Positions 1 to 8,097 of a DNA stretch of 64,000 nt are shown in pieces; position 1 is the first letter of the stretch; each line of letters starts with the position of its first letter. The translations under genes and the position numbers were made by a program. This stretch comes from CAWDVH01 sp963805705 (lineage in GTDB: Bacteria > Actinomycetota > Actinomycetes > Streptosporangiales > Streptosporangiaceae): positions 2,170,001 to 2,234,000 of the forward strand of contig CAWDVH010000001.1 in assembly GCA_963805705.1 (NCBI GenBank), given 5' to 3'. Under the pieces are notes generated by a model, which had not been told where the DNA came from, ran no database searches, and saw only the letters and a list, made by a program, of their open reading frames with translations.

Positions 1-119
1 CCTGAGCGGGGTTGGGCATGATGTCCTACTAGATCACGGCCGGCCCCTCCTGAGGGGCAGCTACGGCACGGCTCGCGGGTCGAAGCACCGCGGGCGGCCG
101 CAGATCGGCCGGTCGCGGA

Positions 120-230
120 CAGGCTACGGGCAGGCCACGGTCAGGCTACGGGCAGGCCACGGTCAGGCCACGGTCAGGCCACGGTCAGGCTACGGTCGGG
201 CCACGGGCAGGCTAACGGACAGGCTACGGA
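120..230. repeat. 11-bp tandem repeat array upstream of dedA
   Basis: About ten near-identical copies of an 11-bp unit of the form CAGGCYACGGK run head to tail and end some 12 bases before the start of the DedA gene. The period is close to one helical turn, so any protein recognising the unit would be stacked on one DNA face. No ORF in the track fits it convincingly. Function unknown; it may be a regulatory array or a slippage product. The rest of 1-241 shows nothing I can name. Confidence 0.8.
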
Positions 231-241
231 AGGGGCAGCGG

Positions 242-862
242 TTGAGTTCTCTGATCAGCGGGCTGACCAACCTGTCCGGCTGGGTCGCGTACGGCCTGAT
301 CGCCGCCCTGGTCTTCGGCGAGACAGCGATCTTCCTCGGGTTCGTGCTGCCGGGGGAGACCGCCGTGGTGCTCGGCGGCGTCCTGGCCAGCCGCCATCAC
401 GTGTCGCTCGCGCTGCTGCTGGCCGTGGTGGTCGTCGCGGCGATCACCGGCCCGCTGGTGGGATATGAGATCGGCAGGCGCACGGGCGACCGGCTCTTTG
501 CCTCCCGCCTGCTGCGCCGCATTCCCGGCGGCGTGGACCGGGCCACCGCCACGCTGCGCGACCGGGGCGGCACCGCGGTCATGGCCGGGCGGTTCGTGGC
601 CGTCGTCCGCGCGCTGATGCCCGCCGCCGCCGGAGCGTCGAAGATGTCCTACCGGACCTTCCTCATCTACAACGTCGTCGGCGGGATTGTCTGGGGCGTT
701 GGGTACTGCCTGCTCGGATATCTCGCCGGGTCTGCCTACGCGGTCGTGGAGCGCCGGGTCGGCACCGGGCTCGCTATCGCCCTGGCGGTTGTGGTCCTGG
801 CTGCGGTCATCGCCTGGGTGGTGCGCCGCCACCGCAGGCTGTCCGCCGACCGCAGCGCATGA
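242..862 (+). CDS. DedA family membrane protein
   Basis: A 206-residue integral membrane protein of the DedA/SNARE-associated (VTT) family, whose members act in the cytoplasmic membrane and include lipid scramblases/flippases for undecaprenyl phosphate and phospholipids. Visible family features are the N-terminal re-entrant region with FGETAIFLGFVLPGE, the central GxxxGR motif (GYEIGRRTGDRL), and the arginine-containing segment RFVAVVRALMPAAAG followed by two more hydrophobic helices. The start is TTG at 242, behind AAGGGGCAGCG. Length is normal for the family. It overlaps the next small ORF by ATGA. The substrate cannot be read from sequence. Confidence 0.88.
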   Translation: MSSLISGLTNLSGWVAYGLIAALVFGETAIFLGFVLPGETAVVLGGVLASRHHVSLALLLAVVVVAAITGPLVGYEIGRRTGDRLFASRLLRRIPGGVDRATATLRDRGGTAVMAGRFVAVVRALMPAAAGASKMSYRTFLIYNVVGGIVWGVGYCLLGYLAGSAYAVVERRVGTGLAIALAVVVLAAVIAWVVRRHRRLSADRSA

Positions 863-908
863 AGCCGCGGCGCATGAAGCCGCAGCGCATGAAGCCGCGG
901 CGCATGAA
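856..908. repeat. 15-bp direct repeat across dedA stop
   Basis: Three copies of CGCATGAAGCCGCRG plus a partial fourth span the end of dedA and the start of the following small ORF. Each unit carries an ATG in the same frame, so the small ORF has four possible in-frame starts and an N-terminus reading MKPRRMKPQRMKPRR. Confidence 0.85.
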
Positions 909-1089
909 TCCCGGTGCCGAGGCCAGGGCGGAGCATGATGCCCGGCTGATGACCGAGGTGCTGCGCTCCGGCGGGGATCGCCTGGTGACGCTGCGCAGGT
1001 TCCTGGACCGGGCGACGGACGAGGAGCTGCGTGGCCTGCGCCGGGCCGCCGAGGATGCGTCCGCCCGGCGCGAGCTAGCCGCCCGCTAG
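859..1089 (+). CDS. small hypothetical protein
   Basis: A 76-residue ORF whose ATG overlaps the dedA stop by four bases (ATGA), suggesting translational coupling. The N-terminus is a repeat-derived basic stretch; the remainder, roughly residues 20-76, is a charged amphipathic segment (RLVTLRRFLDRATDEEL) that could form a helical pair. I do not recognise a family. Its 3' end overlaps the convergent nitrilase gene by 15 bases. A true start at the fourth ATG near 903 is possible. It may be a small protein co-expressed with DedA or spurious. Confidence 0.45.
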   Translation: MKPRRMKPQRMKPRRMNPGAEARAEHDARLMTEVLRSGGDRLVTLRRFLDRATDEELRGLRRAAEDASARRELAAR

Positions 1090-1935
1090 GCGGCCGCCGG
1101 CGGTCCGCCAGTCATCCGCGGAGGCCTCGCCGAACGTGCCGAATACGTCGTCCCGCCGGTGCTTCAGGCTCGGCAGATCCGTCCTGACCTGCTTGGTCAG
1201 CTCGGAGTCGATGTCTGACGTGCCGAGGCCGGCCCTGGATCCGAGGTCCAGCCGCACCGTGCCCATCGGGTCGACGACCATGCTGCGGCCGATGCCGGTG
1301 GCCGCCCTGGTGGCGGGCTCGGCCGGGTCAGGCACCTGGCCGGCCGCCGCCACCCACACCGTGTTCTCGATGGCGCGGGCCCGCACCAGGGTGACCCAGT
1401 GTTCCTCCTTGAACAGCCCGGCGGCCCAGGCGGCCGGGATCACGATCAGGTCGGCCCCGCGGACGGCCAGCGTGCGGGCCAGCTCGGGGAACCTGACGTC
1501 GTAGCACGTCAGGAAGCCGACCCGCAGCCCGGCCAGCTCGGCCAGCACCGGCTCGGCGCCCGGCGCGACCAGCTCCGACTCACGGTTGCCGAGCGCGTCG
1601 AACAGGTGGATCTTCCGGTAGGCGGCGGCGAGGCGTCCCTCAGCGTCAAAGGCGACCGCGGTGTTGTAGACCCGTCCGTCGGGCGCCGGCTCGAAGACTC
1701 CCGCCACCACGGCGACTCCGCTGGCCCGCGCGGCCTCCGAAAGGCCTGTGCAGAACGGCCCGTCCACCGGCTCCGCCGCCGCCCGGAGGTCGGTCGAGAA
1801 CCTGGCCTGCATCCCCTCAGGGAACACGGCCAGGTCAGCGCCGCGCCGCGCCGCGCCGGTCAGCGCCTCGCGAACGCGGCCCAGGTTGACCGCGGGGTCG
1901 GAGCTAACCGGAAGCTGGCCGAGTGCGACTCTCAT
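1075..1935 (-). CDS. nitrilase-superfamily carbon-nitrogen hydrolase
   Basis: A 286-residue cytosolic amidase of the nitrilase superfamily, hydrolysing C-N bonds of small amides or omega-amido acids. The catalytic triad is visible: Glu in VFPEG (about residue 42), Lys in YRKIHLF (about residue 110) and Cys in LTCYDVRFPE (about residue 144). I chose the ATG at 1935 because MRVALGQLP is the typical first beta strand; the frame stays open farther upstream but that extension is low-complexity. The closest described type is the Nit/deaminated-glutathione amidase-like branch, but the substrate is not decidable. It is followed by no obvious partner. Confidence 0.85.
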   Translation of the reverse strand: MRVALGQLPVSSDPAVNLGRVREALTGAARRGADLAVFPEGMQARFSTDLRAAAEPVDGPFCTGLSEAARASGVAVVAGVFEPAPDGRVYNTAVAFDAEGRLAAAYRKIHLFDALGNRESELVAPGAEPVLAELAGLRVGFLTCYDVRFPELARTLAVRGADLIVIPAAWAAGLFKEEHWVTLVRARAIENTVWVAAAGQVPDPAEPATRAATGIGRSMVVDPMGTVRLDLGSRAGLGTSDIDSELTKQVRTDLPSLKHRRDDVFGTFGEASADDWRTAGGRLAGG

Positions 1936-1987
1936 GATCGCAGCGTAAAGCAACGCCGGGGCATCAGCGCCCCTGAGCTGACCGCGG

Positions 1988-2320
1988 CTAAGCGGGCTTG
2001 TCCGCGAGCAGCGCGTCGGCCGGGAGCAGCGCGGCGGCGGGGAAGTGGGCGGCGGCGGGGAAGCAGGCTCCGGCGGGGAACAGGGCGCCGGTATCGGCGA
2101 CCCCTGGCCCGCGCCGGGCATCTGCCTGCGAGGTCGGCTCGCTGCGGCATTCCGAGTGAAAGGCGAGCATCCGGCGGGCGGTCCGCTCGATCGGGCCTGG
2201 CGCCCGGCCGATCAGGCTGTGCCTCGACTGCTCACGGAAGACGGCGATGCTGACCAGGGCCACGGCGGTGAACGGGACGCCCACCACCACGATCGCGATG
2301 AGGATGAGAAGGCCGTTCAT
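1988..2320 (-). CDS. small single-pass membrane protein
   Basis: A 110-residue protein starting MNGLLILIAIVVVG with one N-terminal transmembrane helix (residues about 3-27) and a basic, then Ala/Pro-rich tail. The ATG at 2320 is chosen because GGGAGGTGG lies six bases upstream; the longer frame to 2440 has no such site. The tail contains imperfect repeats of FPAAAHFPAAALLPA. I recognise no family. It is divergent from the GntR regulator and might be its target, but that is inference only. Confidence 0.5.
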   Translation of the reverse strand: MNGLLILIAIVVVGVPFTAVALVSIAVFREQSRHSLIGRAPGPIERTARRMLAFHSECRSEPTSQADARRGPGVADTGALFPAGACFPAAAHFPAAALLPADALLADKPA

Positions 2321-2542
2321 CACTGCCACCTCCCGGCGACGCTGCGGCCGGCGATTCGGGTCCCGAACCCCGGCCTGATCCCGTGCGGGCCACGCTGGTC
2401 CCGCTAGGATCACTCTGATGTTGCTGCTGATTAGACTCATACCAATGAGCAGACTGTTTTAGGCAACCACAGTTTCGGGTAGATTCCGCCTATCCAGATG
2501 GTGAGAATCGTGTGTATCTCTTCGGGAGAGGCCGGGTCTCAC

Positions 2543-3310
2543 ATGGCTCACGCGAAATATCAGCAGATCGCCGATCGCCTGCGCGACCAGATCTGGAGCG
2601 GCGCGCTGGGACCGGGCGAGCGCCTGCCCAGTGAGCCCGATCTGGTCCGGCAGTACGAGGCGTCACGCAATACCGTGCGGCTGGCGATTGCCCTGCTGAC
2701 CAATCAGGGCCTGGTCGTGACCAGGCAGGGGCTGGGGACCTTCGTGGTCGAGCCCGCCCAGCCATTCACTGCGCTGCTCTCCAGGATCACGATGCCGCCC
2801 AGCGATCAGTACATCTCGGCGGCGCTGCCGGTGATCGGCGCGGCGGCCGAGGAGGCCGAGACCGCCAGCCTCGTGGTGGAGACCGCGCAGGCGTCCGCGA
2901 GCGTCGCCGAGAGGCTGCAGATCCGCCAGGGGGATCAGGTGGTCATCCGGCGATCCGAGCGGTTCATCGGCGACGTGCCCTGGCTGCTCGTCTTCTCGTA
3001 CTTCCCGATGGAGCTGGCCAGGGGAACGGCGCTGGAGCAGGCGGGCACCATCGAGCAGGGCAGCATCAAGCTGCTCAGCGAGCTCGGGCACCCGCAGGTC
3101 GGCTTCACCGACGAGATCGGCGCGCGGATGCCGTACGCCAGGGAGACCGATTTCTTCCGCCTGCTGACCGGAACGCCCGTGATCGTGGTCAACCGGACGG
3201 CGTACAGCAAGCAGCGGCCGATCAGGCTGACGCGCTATATCTACCGGGCCGACCGCGTCCGGCTCGCCCACGAGGTGGGCAGTATCCCCGATCAGTACCA
3301 CATCAACTAG
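2543..3310 (+). CDS. GntR family regulator with UTRA domain (HutC/FarR type)
   Basis: A 255-residue transcription factor. Residues about 1-70 form a GntR winged helix (KYQQIADRLRDQI, LPSEPDLVRQY, SRNTVRLAIALL, QGLGTFV), and residues about 90-245 a UTRA ligand-binding domain of the HutC/FarR subfamily, which usually senses a small acid or sugar. The ATG at 2543 begins the canonical MAHAKYQQIA; the frame extends to GTG/ATG codons upstream without family similarity. It stands alone between a small membrane gene and an MntP-like exporter, so its regulon is unclear. The upstream sequence contains a small inverted repeat CTCAT-ACCA-ATGAG near 2437, a candidate operator. Confidence 0.85.
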   Translation: MAHAKYQQIADRLRDQIWSGALGPGERLPSEPDLVRQYEASRNTVRLAIALLTNQGLVVTRQGLGTFVVEPAQPFTALLSRITMPPSDQYISAALPVIGAAAEEAETASLVVETAQASASVAERLQIRQGDQVVIRRSERFIGDVPWLLVFSYFPMELARGTALEQAGTIEQGSIKLLSELGHPQVGFTDEIGARMPYARETDFFRLLTGTPVIVVNRTAYSKQRPIRLTRYIYRADRVRLAHEVGSIPDQYHIN

Positions 3311-3369
3311 CTCCGCCCCCTGACGGCGCTCAGGGACCGCCCGGATGCGGGGCCAGCTAACGTGACGAC

Positions 3370-3924
3370 ATGATCGCGCTCGTGCTGGTCGCAGCCTCCG
3401 TCGGGCTGTCGAACTTCGCCGCTTCCATCGGCATCGGCATCGGGGGGGTCGACGGGCGCGTGCGGCTGCGCGTCGGCCTGGTCTTCGGCCTGTTCGAGGC
3501 GGGCATGCCGGTCGTGGGCCTGCTCATCGGCCAGCGCCTGGAAGGCGATCTGGGCCGGACGGCCCGCTGGATCAGCGCCGCCCTGCTGATCGCGGTCGGC
3601 GCCTACGGCCTCATCACGTCCCTGCGCGGGGGCGGCGCCGCCGGCGAGGCGCGGCCGGTGACCAGCGATCGCCCGGCGCGCTTGCTGCTCAGCGCGTTCG
3701 CCCTGAGCCTGGACAACCTGGTCGTCGGGTTCGCGCTCGGGGCCTACCAGGTCAGCCTCCTCACCGGAGCCGCCATATTCGGCGCGGTTAGCGTGGTCAT
3801 GACCCTGGCGGGCCTGGAGCTTGGCGCGAGGATCGGCCGGCGGGCCGGTCCCCGGGGCGAGCAGATCGGGGGCGCGATCCTCATCTCGGTGGGCGTGGCC
3901 ATCGCCGCGGGCGTCTTCAGCTAG
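3370..3924 (+). CDS. MntP-like manganese efflux family protein
   Basis: A 184-residue protein with six hydrophobic helices in two inverted halves, the arrangement of the MntP (DUF204) exporter family, which pumps Mn(II) out of the cytoplasm. The second half keeps LSLDNLVVGFALG with its conserved Asp, whereas the equivalent first-half motif reads VGLSNFAASIGIG with Asn in place of the Asp needed in E. coli MntP. This may alter ion choice or be a subfamily trait. No strong ribosome site precedes the ATG. It could instead be a transporter of another divalent cation. Confidence 0.72.
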   Translation: MIALVLVAASVGLSNFAASIGIGIGGVDGRVRLRVGLVFGLFEAGMPVVGLLIGQRLEGDLGRTARWISAALLIAVGAYGLITSLRGGGAAGEARPVTSDRPARLLLSAFALSLDNLVVGFALGAYQVSLLTGAAIFGAVSVVMTLAGLELGARIGRRAGPRGEQIGGAILISVGVAIAAGVFS

Positions 3925-3966
3925 CTCCCGCTGCCGCCAGGGGGCCGGTAGCTCCGGTGGCCACGA

Positions 3967-5055
3967 TCAGTCGAAGGTCACGACCTGGCGCACGACCGTG
4001 CCCTGCCGGAGCGCGGTCACCGCGTCGTTCAGCTCCTCGAACCTGATCCGCCGGCTGATCAGGCCCTCGATGTCCAGCCGGCCGGCCCGCCACAGGCCGA
4101 CGAACCTGTCCACGTCGCGACGCAGGTCACAGCCGCCATACAGCGAGCTCAGCAGGTTCTTGCCCTCGAAGAGCAGCTCGAACGCGCTGAACGGAACGCT
4201 GTCGGACCGGTCGCCCGCGCCCACGATGATGACGTCGCCGCCGCGCCTGGCCAGCCGCCAGGCGCTGCGGATGGTGGCCGACCGGCCGACCACCTCGAAG
4301 GCGTAGTCGAAGCCCTTTCCGCCGGTCAGCTCCTTCCTGGCCTGGTCGGCGTCCTCCGGCGTGGCCACATGCGTGGCGCCCAGTTCCAGGGCCTTGGCGT
4401 GCTTGCTCTCCAGCGGGTCGACGGCGAGGATGACGGCGGCTCCGGCGATCTGCGCGCCCTGGATGGCGGCCAGGCCCACGCCACCGCAGCCGACGATGGC
4501 CACCGATGAGCCGGGCACCACCTTGGCCGTGTTGACCACCGCGCCGACGCCGGTCGGGATGCCGCAGCCCAGCAGCGCGGCGTACTCAAACGGCACGTCA
4601 TCGGCCACCGGGATCACTGCCTGCCACGGCACCACCATTTCCTCGGCCCAGGTGCCGCAGCCCGCCATCCCGAACGCCGGGGTCCCGTCGCCGAGCCGGA
4701 ACCGCGGCGTGGTAGCTGCCTGGATCAAGTACGTCAGGCAGAGAAACGGCAGCCCGCGGCGGCACTCCGAGCAGTCGCCGCAGGCCGGCGTCCACGAGAT
4801 CACCGCATGCTGCCCTGGCTGCACCGCCGTCACCTGCGAGCCGACCTCGATGACCTCGCCGGCCCCCTCGTGCCCGAGGACCGCGGGCAGCCCGGACCCG
4901 ATGACGCCCGTCAGCACCGACAGGTCGGAGTGGCAGACGCCGGTGGCCCGGAGCCGGACTTTCACCTCGCCAGGACCGGGATCGACGCACGTCACATCGT
5001 CGCGGAGGTCCACGCCGGCCTCGGGGCCGGTGGCGGTCAGGACGGCGGCTCGCAC
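3967..5055 (-). CDS. zinc-dependent alcohol dehydrogenase (NDMA-type class III)
   Basis: A 362-residue medium-chain dehydrogenase/reductase. Catalytic zinc ligands are in GVCHSDLS and GHEGAGEV; structural zinc cysteines in CGDCSECRRGLPFLC; NAD-binding GCGGVGLAA at about residue 190. It belongs to the class III/NDMA-dependent group frequent in mycobacteria, in which bound NAD is recycled by mycofactocin-linked electron carriers rather than exchanged. The start is GTG at 5055 after GGGAGAAACC. It lies 37 bases downstream of a ferredoxin gene in the same direction, which supports an electron-transfer coupling, as in terpenoid or sterol side-chain oxidation. The substrate is unknown. Confidence 0.88.
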   Translation of the reverse strand: MRAAVLTATGPEAGVDLRDDVTCVDPGPGEVKVRLRATGVCHSDLSVLTGVIGSGLPAVLGHEGAGEVIEVGSQVTAVQPGQHAVISWTPACGDCSECRRGLPFLCLTYLIQAATTPRFRLGDGTPAFGMAGCGTWAEEMVVPWQAVIPVADDVPFEYAALLGCGIPTGVGAVVNTAKVVPGSSVAIVGCGGVGLAAIQGAQIAGAAVILAVDPLESKHAKALELGATHVATPEDADQARKELTGGKGFDYAFEVVGRSATIRSAWRLARRGGDVIIVGAGDRSDSVPFSAFELLFEGKNLLSSLYGGCDLRRDVDRFVGLWRAGRLDIEGLISRRIRFEELNDAVTALRQGTVVRQVVTFD

Positions 5056-5092
5056 CTTTGGTTTCTCCCTGCTCTCATGACGCTCTTCGAAG

Positions 5093-5284
5093 TTACTCTG
5101 CTACCCGCAGTGCTGCCTTCGGGCAGGACCTGACCGCGTGGCGGACAGCATCGGCCAGGCCATCAGGCACCGAGGCGACCAGGATGTGCAGGCGGTCGTC
5201 GTCATCGACGGAAAATACCTCGGGGACCAGCCCCGCGCACACCGCGTTGGCCTCGCAGGCGTCGCGGTCAACTTCCACCCTCAT
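5093..5284 (-). CDS. 3Fe-4S type ferredoxin
   Basis: A 63-residue electron carrier. It begins MRVEVDRDACEANAVC, giving the C-x5-C spacing with Asn at the centre where a fourth cysteine would sit, and ends with SCPKAALRV for the last cysteine, the pattern of actinobacterial 3Fe-4S ferredoxins that serve cytochromes P450. I chose the ATG at 5284 because GGAGGAGG lies eight bases upstream. It is first in a two-gene operon with the alcohol dehydrogenase. The only P450 in the window is at 34 kb, so its partner is either the dehydrogenase or a distant enzyme. Confidence 0.85.
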   Translation of the reverse strand: MRVEVDRDACEANAVCAGLVPEVFSVDDDDRLHILVASVPDGLADAVRHAVRSCPKAALRVAE

Positions 5285-5305
5285 GGTGGCCGCCTCCTCC
5301 ACTAG

Positions 5306-5347
5306 CTGAATTTAGCGGTGCGCATACCTGAATTTAGCGGGGCGCAT
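5306..5347. promoter_or_regulatory. 20-bp direct repeat upstream of ferredoxin-dehydrogenase operon
   Basis: Two copies of CTGAATTTAGCGGKGCGCAT (5306-5325 and 5328-5347), identical but for one base and offset by 22 bp, sit 22-63 bases upstream of the ferredoxin start. The A/T-rich cores stand out in this GC-rich sequence. The spacing of two helical turns suits a dimeric activator or repressor; read from the minus strand each copy holds CTAAATTCAG, a possible -10-like element. Confidence 0.75.
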
Positions 5348-5432
5348 CGGGCTGCTCTCATGCGGCCCTGTCACCCGCTAGTGTTCGTCAGGCAACCGAG
5401 CGCGCAGGGAGCGCGCAGGGAGGCAGACCAGC

Positions 5433-6077
5433 ATGTCCAATGGGTTGCCCGCTGCCCTGGCGGCCGCGGCCGAGTCGGCGCGGGGGTTCATGCCGCCCGT
5501 CGAGGGCCTGGCCCTGTACGACACGGCCGCGGCGTACGCGGCGGCCGGCCCGATCGCGGAGATCGGGACCTACTGCGGAAAGTCCACGATCTACCTGGCG
5601 GCGGCGGCCAGAGCGGCGGGGCAGGTGGTGCTGACCGTCGATCATCATCGCGGCTCGGAGGAGAATCAGCCGGGCTGGGAGTACCACGATGCGGAGCTGG
5701 TCGACCCGGTGACCGGGAGGCTCGATACCCTGCCGCATTTCCGGTCGACACTGGCCGCATCGGGGCTTGAGGAGCACGTCATCGCGATCGTCGGCCGGTC
5801 GGCCAGCGTCGCCCGGCTGTGGCGGACCCCGCTCGGCATGCTGTTCATCGACGGCGGCCACACCGACGCCGCGGCCGTAGCCGACTACGAGGGCTGGGCG
5901 CCATGGGTCGCCTCCGGCGGGGCGCTGGCGATTCACGACGTCTTCCCGGATCCGGCCGATGGCGGCCAGGCGCCGTACCGGATCTACCTGCGGGCGCTGA
6001 AGTCCGGCGCGTTCACGCAGGTGCGGGTCGAGGGATCGCTACGGGTGCTGGAGCGGACCGGGCCCGGCATCGGCTGA
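5433..6077 (+). CDS. class I SAM-dependent methyltransferase (Methyltransf_24 type)
   Basis: A 214-residue protein with the glycine-rich SAM motif IAEIGTYCGKSTIYLA (about residues 41-56), acidic VDHH at the end of strand 2, and LFIDGGHTD (about residue 140), the layout of the Methyltransf_24/TylF-like family that methylates sugars or small metabolites. The ATG at 5433 follows GGGAGG. Its last 39 bases overlap the convergent prenyltransferase-like gene. Position next to glycosyltransferase and GDP-mannose dehydratase genes suggests a role in modifying a glycoconjugate, but this is inference. Confidence 0.82.
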   Translation: MSNGLPAALAAAAESARGFMPPVEGLALYDTAAAYAAAGPIAEIGTYCGKSTIYLAAAARAAGQVVLTVDHHRGSEENQPGWEYHDAELVDPVTGRLDTLPHFRSTLAASGLEEHVIAIVGRSASVARLWRTPLGMLFIDGGHTDAAAVADYEGWAPWVASGGALAIHDVFPDPADGGQAPYRIYLRALKSGAFTQVRVEGSLRVLERTGPGIG

Positions 6078-7214
6078 ACGGGCATCGGCTGATCCGGCCG
6101 GCGGCTCGCAGCCGCACGCCGCGCCATCGGCCGGCATCGTGACCGCGCCGCCGGCCGAGGAATCACGGAAGATGCCCGAGCCGCTGGTGGCATCCGACAG
6201 CACATCGGCGGCCAGGACGACCGCCGCCGATGTCCAGCTGCTCTGCTCGCGGGGGAAGTGGGCCTGATTGACGAACTGCCAGCCGGTCCAGTAGGCGCCG
6301 CCAGGGTCACGAAGATGCTGCATCTGCCCGAATTGCTCCAGGGCCCGCGGCCGGTCCCCGATGGCGTCCAGCGCCATGGCCAGCTCGCATGTCTCCGCGC
6401 CGGTGACCCAGGGCTGGTCGCTGACACAGCGGACGCCGAGCTCCGGCACGACGAACGTGTCCCAGCCGTCCGCCAGGCGCCGCTGCGCCGCGCTGCCGCG
6501 CACCGGGCCGCCCAGGACCGGGTAGTACCAGTCCATCGAGAACCTGCTCTTGTCGGCGAAGGCCTCCGGGTGACAGGCCACCACGTGCGCGAGCTGGCCG
6601 GCGGCGAGCTCCCAGTCGGGCTGCGGCTCGCCGACGTAGTCCGCCAGCGCGGTGGCGCAGCGCAGGCTCTGGTACATGCTCGAGCAGCCGGTCAGCAGCG
6701 CATAGCCGCCGGGCGCCCCGTCCGCCCCGCGCCGCCAGATGATCTCGCCGCGGGGGACCTGCAGGGCGAGCGCGAACTCTATGCCGGCGCGCACGACGGG
6801 CCACATCCGGGCGGCGAACGCCGCATCGTGGCTTATCTGCACCTCCTGCCAGACCCCGACGGCCGGATAGGCGGCGTGATTGCTCTCGGCCGAGTCGTCG
6901 GTGACCGACCCGTCCGCCCACCGCTTCGGCCAGGAGCCGTCGGCGCGCTGCGCAGCGCACAGCCACTCGTAGCCGCGCCGTGCGGCCGCATGCAGGCCGC
7001 ATACGCTCAGTGCCATCACGCACTCGACGTGATTCCAGGCATCGACGTGGCCGTCGGGCCAGCCGATCGCGCCATCGCGCTGCTGCACCGCCGCGATGCT
7101 CCGGCCGGTAGCCAGGATCTGGTCGGCGGTCAGGATCCCGGCGACCTCGGGCAGCGACGCGGACGGCGCCGGCCCCGCGTCCGGTCCCCGCCTGGCCGGC
7201 CCTCCCCGTGCCAC
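6039..7214 (-). CDS. prenyltransferase/squalene-cyclase-like alpha-alpha barrel protein
   Basis: About 391 residues with repeated helical-hairpin motifs of the prenyltransferase/squalene oxidase type, for example AAVQQRDGAIGW, LCAAQRADGSWPKRW and LALQVPRGEIIWRR. Such proteins in actinomycetes sit beside a methyltransferase and a GT4 glycosyltransferase, exactly as here, and may be glycan-acting enzymes of the (alpha/alpha)6 fold rather than true prenyltransferases. No DxDD cyclase motif is seen. The start is uncertain: GTG at 7214 lies 20 bases after the preceding methyltransferase stop, but the frame is open to 7403 through an Ala/Arg-rich segment. The C-terminus overlaps the convergent methyltransferase. 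Confidence 0.72.
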   Translation of the reverse strand: MARGGPARRGPDAGPAPSASLPEVAGILTADQILATGRSIAAVQQRDGAIGWPDGHVDAWNHVECVMALSVCGLHAAARRGYEWLCAAQRADGSWPKRWADGSVTDDSAESNHAAYPAVGVWQEVQISHDAAFAARMWPVVRAGIEFALALQVPRGEIIWRRGADGAPGGYALLTGCSSMYQSLRCATALADYVGEPQPDWELAAGQLAHVVACHPEAFADKSRFSMDWYYPVLGGPVRGSAAQRRLADGWDTFVVPELGVRCVSDQPWVTGAETCELAMALDAIGDRPRALEQFGQMQHLRDPGGAYWTGWQFVNQAHFPREQSSWTSAAVVLAADVLSDATSGSGIFRDSSAGGAVTMPADGAACGCEPPAGSADARSADAGPGPLQHP

Positions 7215-7233
7215 GTGTTCTGAGGCCAGGCGC

Positions 7234-8097
7234 TCACGCAACCGCGTGCACCCCAGCCGTCCGGGCGCCGTCCGCTGGGCTGCCTGCGGAGCCGTCCGTC
7301 GTGCTGCCTGCTGCGCCGCCCGGCGTGCTGCCTGCCGAGCTGACCGCCGTCCGGCCGGCATCCGCCTGCGGTCCGTAGCCCGCTTCCGCCGGCTTCGCGG
7401 CATAAACGATCACGCTCTTGCCGATCAGGGGATTCAGCGCCTGGTCGGCCAGGCGGGTGATGGCCGGCGCCCGCATGATGTCCCATACCAGCATGCGGTG
7501 ATAGGCGCTCGCCCAGGGGTGACCATCGTCGTGCACGCCGACTGCGCATTTGAGCCACCAGTACGGCGAGTGCAGCGCGTGCGCATGGTGGTGACCGCCC
7601 ACGGTCAGGCCGGAGCGGGCCAGCTTGACCTCCAGCTCGCGGCGGGTGAAGATCCGCACGTGACCGCCGGGCACGTTGTGGTAGTCATCGGACAGCCGCC
7701 AGCAGATCCGCTCGGGCAGCCAGGCCGGAACGGTCACCGCCGCCACCCCGCCCGGCCGCAGTACCCTGGCGATCTCGTTCATGGCCGCCTGGTCGGCCGG
7801 GATGTGCTCCAGCACTTCGGCTGCTATCACCCGGTCGAACGAGCCGTCGCCAAACGGCATCGCCGTCGCGTCGCCGGTTACCACGGCGCCGGACGCGGCG
7901 TCGGGAACCTCGCCTGCCTCGCGCATCGCCGCGAACATCGCGGACACCTGGCCCAGCTCCGCGGCGTCGGTGTCCAGGGCGACCACGTGCGCGCCGCGGC
8001 GCAGCGCCTCGAACGCGTGCCGCCCCGCCCCGCAGCCAAGATCGAGCACCCGGTCACCGGGCGAGATACCGAACCTGGCGAAGTTAACCGTCAGCAC
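7234..8097 (-). CDS. class I SAM-dependent methyltransferase
   Basis: A 287-residue methyltransferase with motif I VLDLGCGAGRHAFEA (about residues 17-31), acidic VALDTD, GDATAMPF and the Methyltransf_11 motif EVLEHIPADQAAMNEIARVLRPGG. GTG at 8097 is the start because AAGGAGAG lies five bases upstream and the N-terminus then begins at the expected distance from motif I. It overlaps the upstream glycosyltransferase by 14 bases, indicating coupling. The last 45 or so residues are a Gly/Ala/Ser repeat tail (GSTPGGAAGSTTDGSAG) unlike the rest. Likely methylates the product of the neighbouring glycosyltransferase, or its lipid carrier; inferred only. Confidence 0.85.
   Translation of the reverse strand: MLTVNFARFGISPGDRVLDLGCGAGRHAFEALRRGAHVVALDTDAAELGQVSAMFAAMREAGEVPDAASGAVVTGDATAMPFGDGSFDRVIAAEVLEHIPADQAAMNEIARVLRPGGVAAVTVPAWLPERICWRLSDDYHNVPGGHVRIFTRRELEVKLARSGLTVGGHHHAHALHSPYWWLKCAVGVHDDGHPWASAYHRMLVWDIMRAPAITRLADQALNPLIGKSVIVYAAKPAEAGYGPQADAGRTAVSSAGSTPGGAAGSTTDGSAGSPADGARTAGVHAVA

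Noticed and set aside
120..230. Possible CRISPR-like array
   Set aside because: Units are 11 bp and contiguous, with no unique spacers and no cas genes in the window.
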